Part shown: positions 62,430-64,000 of the stretch, piece by piece
Numbering within the stretch: the stretch's first letter is position 1
Layout of the letters: the number at the start of each line of letters is the position of its first letter
DNA from: JAKQIM01 sp964633225
GTDB taxonomy: Bacteria; Chloroflexota; Anaerolineae; Anaerolineales; UBA4823
Reading direction: 5' to 3'
Assembly (NCBI GenBank): GCA_964633225.1
Contig: CAZWFQ010000002.1
Coordinates: 62,001-126,000 of the forward strand
Length of the DNA stretch: 64,000 nt
The notes under the pieces: model-generated
Database searches by the model: none
The model's input: the letters and a program-made list of their open reading frames with translations, nothing else
What the model was told of the DNA's origin: nothing
Translations under genes and position numbers: made by a program

Positions 62430-64000
62430 TCCTCTACCTCCTGCGCGGGGGCGATACTCAACAGAATATTGCCATCTGCAGCGCCCAGAGCTCGCCCCAA
62501 CTCGTTCAGAGTGGTCCGCAAGATCGTATCCACATCTGTGGTAGAGCGCGCCTTTTGCACAATATCGGCCACCAGGCGTTCTTGCCCGGCCCGGCGTTGG
62601 GTTTCTTCCAACAAACGCACGTTTTCCATAGCCAACGCTGCCTGGGTGGCAACCTGCTCAATCAACTCCAGGTCTTCAGGCAGCAGAGAATTCCGCTCTA
62701 CATCCAGGCTGATGTTACCAATCACCTGTTCACGCAGCGTGAGTGGGACATCAATTGGGGCATAATCGCCTGTGGCAGGTGCGTGCGAACGCCCTTCCAA
62801 CTGGGGGTTAACAAAGGCATATTCGGTCTGGGCTGCTGCTTGCCCGCCCTTGACCCAGGCCTGCACCACATATTGGCGGTTCAAGGCCCGGATCTCTTCC
62901 AGGTTGCTCTGCTCTTGCTGGAAAAGGCGTGCATTTTGAAGCGCAGTTGCCAGGCTATCTGCAATGCCTTGCAGCACAATTACGTCGTCTTCGTCAAAAG
63001 CTTCTTGCTGTGCAGATTGCACCGTCATGGCACCAAATACCTGGTCACCACTCATCAAAGGCAAGGCCATCTCAGAGTGCGTATTGGGCAGCAACGGGTT
63101 GTTGAAACGCACAGCCTCTGCACCAACATCCAGGGCAATGCGCGGCTTGCGGTTGGCAATCGTCCAGCCGATCATAGAAGCCCCACCGATCGGCAGTTGA
63201 TGGTTGGCAGTCATCATTTGTTGACCCGCCTCCCCCGTGCCGGCTCTCAAGACGGCATATTCATTGCGTTCATCCAACAAGAACACGCCCACATAATACA
63301 AGTCAAATCGGGCGCGCACCAGGTCAGCCATCTGCTGCAGCAGCATATTGGGGTCGAGCACGGCACTGATCGAACGGGATATTTCAGCCGCGGTGCGGAT
63401 CTGCACCATGCGGCGGTCTAGCTCACGCGTCCGTTGATCAAGCTGCTGGCGATCGTTCGCCAATTCATCTGCCATATCCTTGGTTTTCTCAAGGCTAGAA
63501 CTGAGACCATCAATCAGCACAACAAGCGAAATCACAACCAACAACGCAATCGTCAGAAATACGGCGCTCGAGCTGAGCCAATCCCAAAATATCCCGGTCT
63601 CCAAAGCCGCCCCTACAGGCGGGAGCGGCAGCCACCCCTGGCTGAATGCCAGCCCGATCACAACCAGGGTCAGGGCGCTCAACACCATGGCAACAATGCC
63701 AGAGGTCATTCCAAGTAAAATACCAGTCAGCGCCGCCAAACCCATCATCCAAATGCGGGCATTGCCGCTGACCCCATCCTGAACAGCCGCTACAATACCC
63801 AACAAGTAGGGCACAGCCAGGATGCCGTAAGCACGCAAAGAAAAAGACAGTTTACGACCTAATGCAAGGGCCAGGACCCAACCAAAGGCCAGCAGATAAA
63901 TACCTGCCTGAAGATAGTTGCCCGCCGGGATATCCGTCACCAGGTTGATCAACATGGTGATCAGCCCGGCAATCACACTGCCGAACAATATCAGGTTCAG
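62426..64000 (-). CDS. Membrane GAF receptor (N-terminus outside window, no output domain)
   Basis: The frame is open to the right edge, so the start is not seen; the TTG at 63988 is not a convincing start. About six helices (to ~63500) with short loops form a MASE-like membrane domain. No HAMP is obvious; a coiled coil leads directly into a GAF of the Val type with some His-type features (LYYVGVFLLDE; AGTGEAG; SMIGWTI; ALDVGAEAVRFNNP). A linker with QTEYAFVNPQLEGR, a half GAF (IDVPLTLREQVIGNISLDV) and the C-terminal helix pair (QERLVADIVQKARST) with a short acidic end follow. It is the most upstream visible gene of the receptor operon. Confidence 0.85.
   Translation of the reverse strand: MNLILFGSVIAGLITMLINLVTDIPAGNYLQAGIYLLAFGWVLALALGRKLSFSLRAYGILAVPYLLGIVAAVQDGVSGNARIWMMGLAALTGILLGMTSGIVAMVLSALTLVVIGLAFSQGWLPLPPVGAALETGIFWDWLSSSAVFLTIALLVVISLVVLIDGLSSSLEKTKDMADELANDRQQLDQRTRELDRRMVQIRTAAEISRSISAVLDPNMLLQQMADLVRARFDLYYVGVFLLDERNEYAVLRAGTGEAGQQMMTANHQLPIGGASMIGWTIANRKPRIALDVGAEAVRFNNPLLPNTHSEMALPLMSGDQVFGAMTVQSAQQEAFDEDDVIVLQGIADSLATALQNARLFQQEQSNLEEIRALNRQYVVQAWVKGGQAAAQTEYAFVNPQLEGRSHAPATGDYAPIDVPLTLREQVIGNISLDVERNSLLPEDLELIEQVATQAALAMENVRLLEETQRRAGQERLVADIVQKARSTTDVDTILRTTLNELGRALGAADGNILLSIAPAQEVEE

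Noticed and set aside
38081..64000. Chemotaxis operon with methyl-accepting receptors
   Set aside because: HAMP and Cache domains suggest it, but no receptor has the MCP signalling hairpin and no cheA, cheW, cheR or cheB gene is present.
1..64000. CRISPR arrays, insertion sequences, phage genes, tRNA or rRNA genes
   Set aside because: No regularly spaced repeats, transposase or integrase motifs, or RNA-gene signatures were found on either strand.

Overview
The window looks like part of a metagenome-assembled genome of a filamentous Chloroflexota bacterium, probably class Anaerolineae. Grounds: very many GAF-domain signalling proteins, a secreted subtilase with PKD and DUF11 repeats, a Thr/Pro-rich single-pass surface protein, VWA and MoxR/DUF58 membrane systems, and two 100-N scaffold gaps (42701-42800 and 58034-58133). 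The taxonomic call is inference from gene style; no rRNA or tRNA is present.

Left part (1-8607, + strand): the end of a large VWA-type membrane protein, a broken ABC-2 permease remnant, an NAD-dependent epimerase, a two-VWA membrane protein and, coupled to it by an ATGA overlap, a membrane GAF sensor histidine kinase. From 22772 back to 8573 (- strand) a tight gene series follows: S8 protease, small anchored protein, diacylglycerol-kinase-like lipid kinase, PlsC acyltransferase, GH127 arabinofuranosidase-like enzyme, MoxR ATPase, DUF58 protein, DUF4129 membrane protein and a histone-deacetylase-family amidohydrolase. A 169-bp divergent promoter region (22773-22941) separates it from a + strand trio (22942-28566): cytosolic GAF kinase, REC-GAF-kinase hybrid and an OmpR-type response regulator.

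Right part (64000 back to 28563, - strand): about 35 kb of almost uninterrupted, mostly overlapping genes. It holds ten membrane receptors, each with HAMP- or coiled-coil-linked GAF modules and none with a visible kinase, cyclase or methyl-accepting output. Two lipoprotein substrate-binding proteins (THI5/NMT1-like and PhnD-like) are interleaved with them, without an ABC transporter. Then come a ParA-type ATPase, a 1995-residue soluble hybrid histidine kinase (seven full GAF domains, one half GAF, HisKA, HATPase, two REC), a threonine-synthase-like enzyme carrying a C-terminal REC domain, and an EamA-family exporter. The operon start lies beyond the right edge.

Proposed working model (inference): the receptors and binding proteins sense many extracellular cues and feed one shared kinase. 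All ten receptors end in the first half of a GAF fold, and the kinase begins with an isolated second half, so docking by a split GAF is conceivable. ParA may position the assembly, as PpfA does for cytoplasmic chemoreceptor clusters. The kinase would phosphorylate its own REC domains and the REC domain on the PLP enzyme, which would put amino-acid metabolism (and perhaps export by the EamA protein) under direct phosphorelay control.
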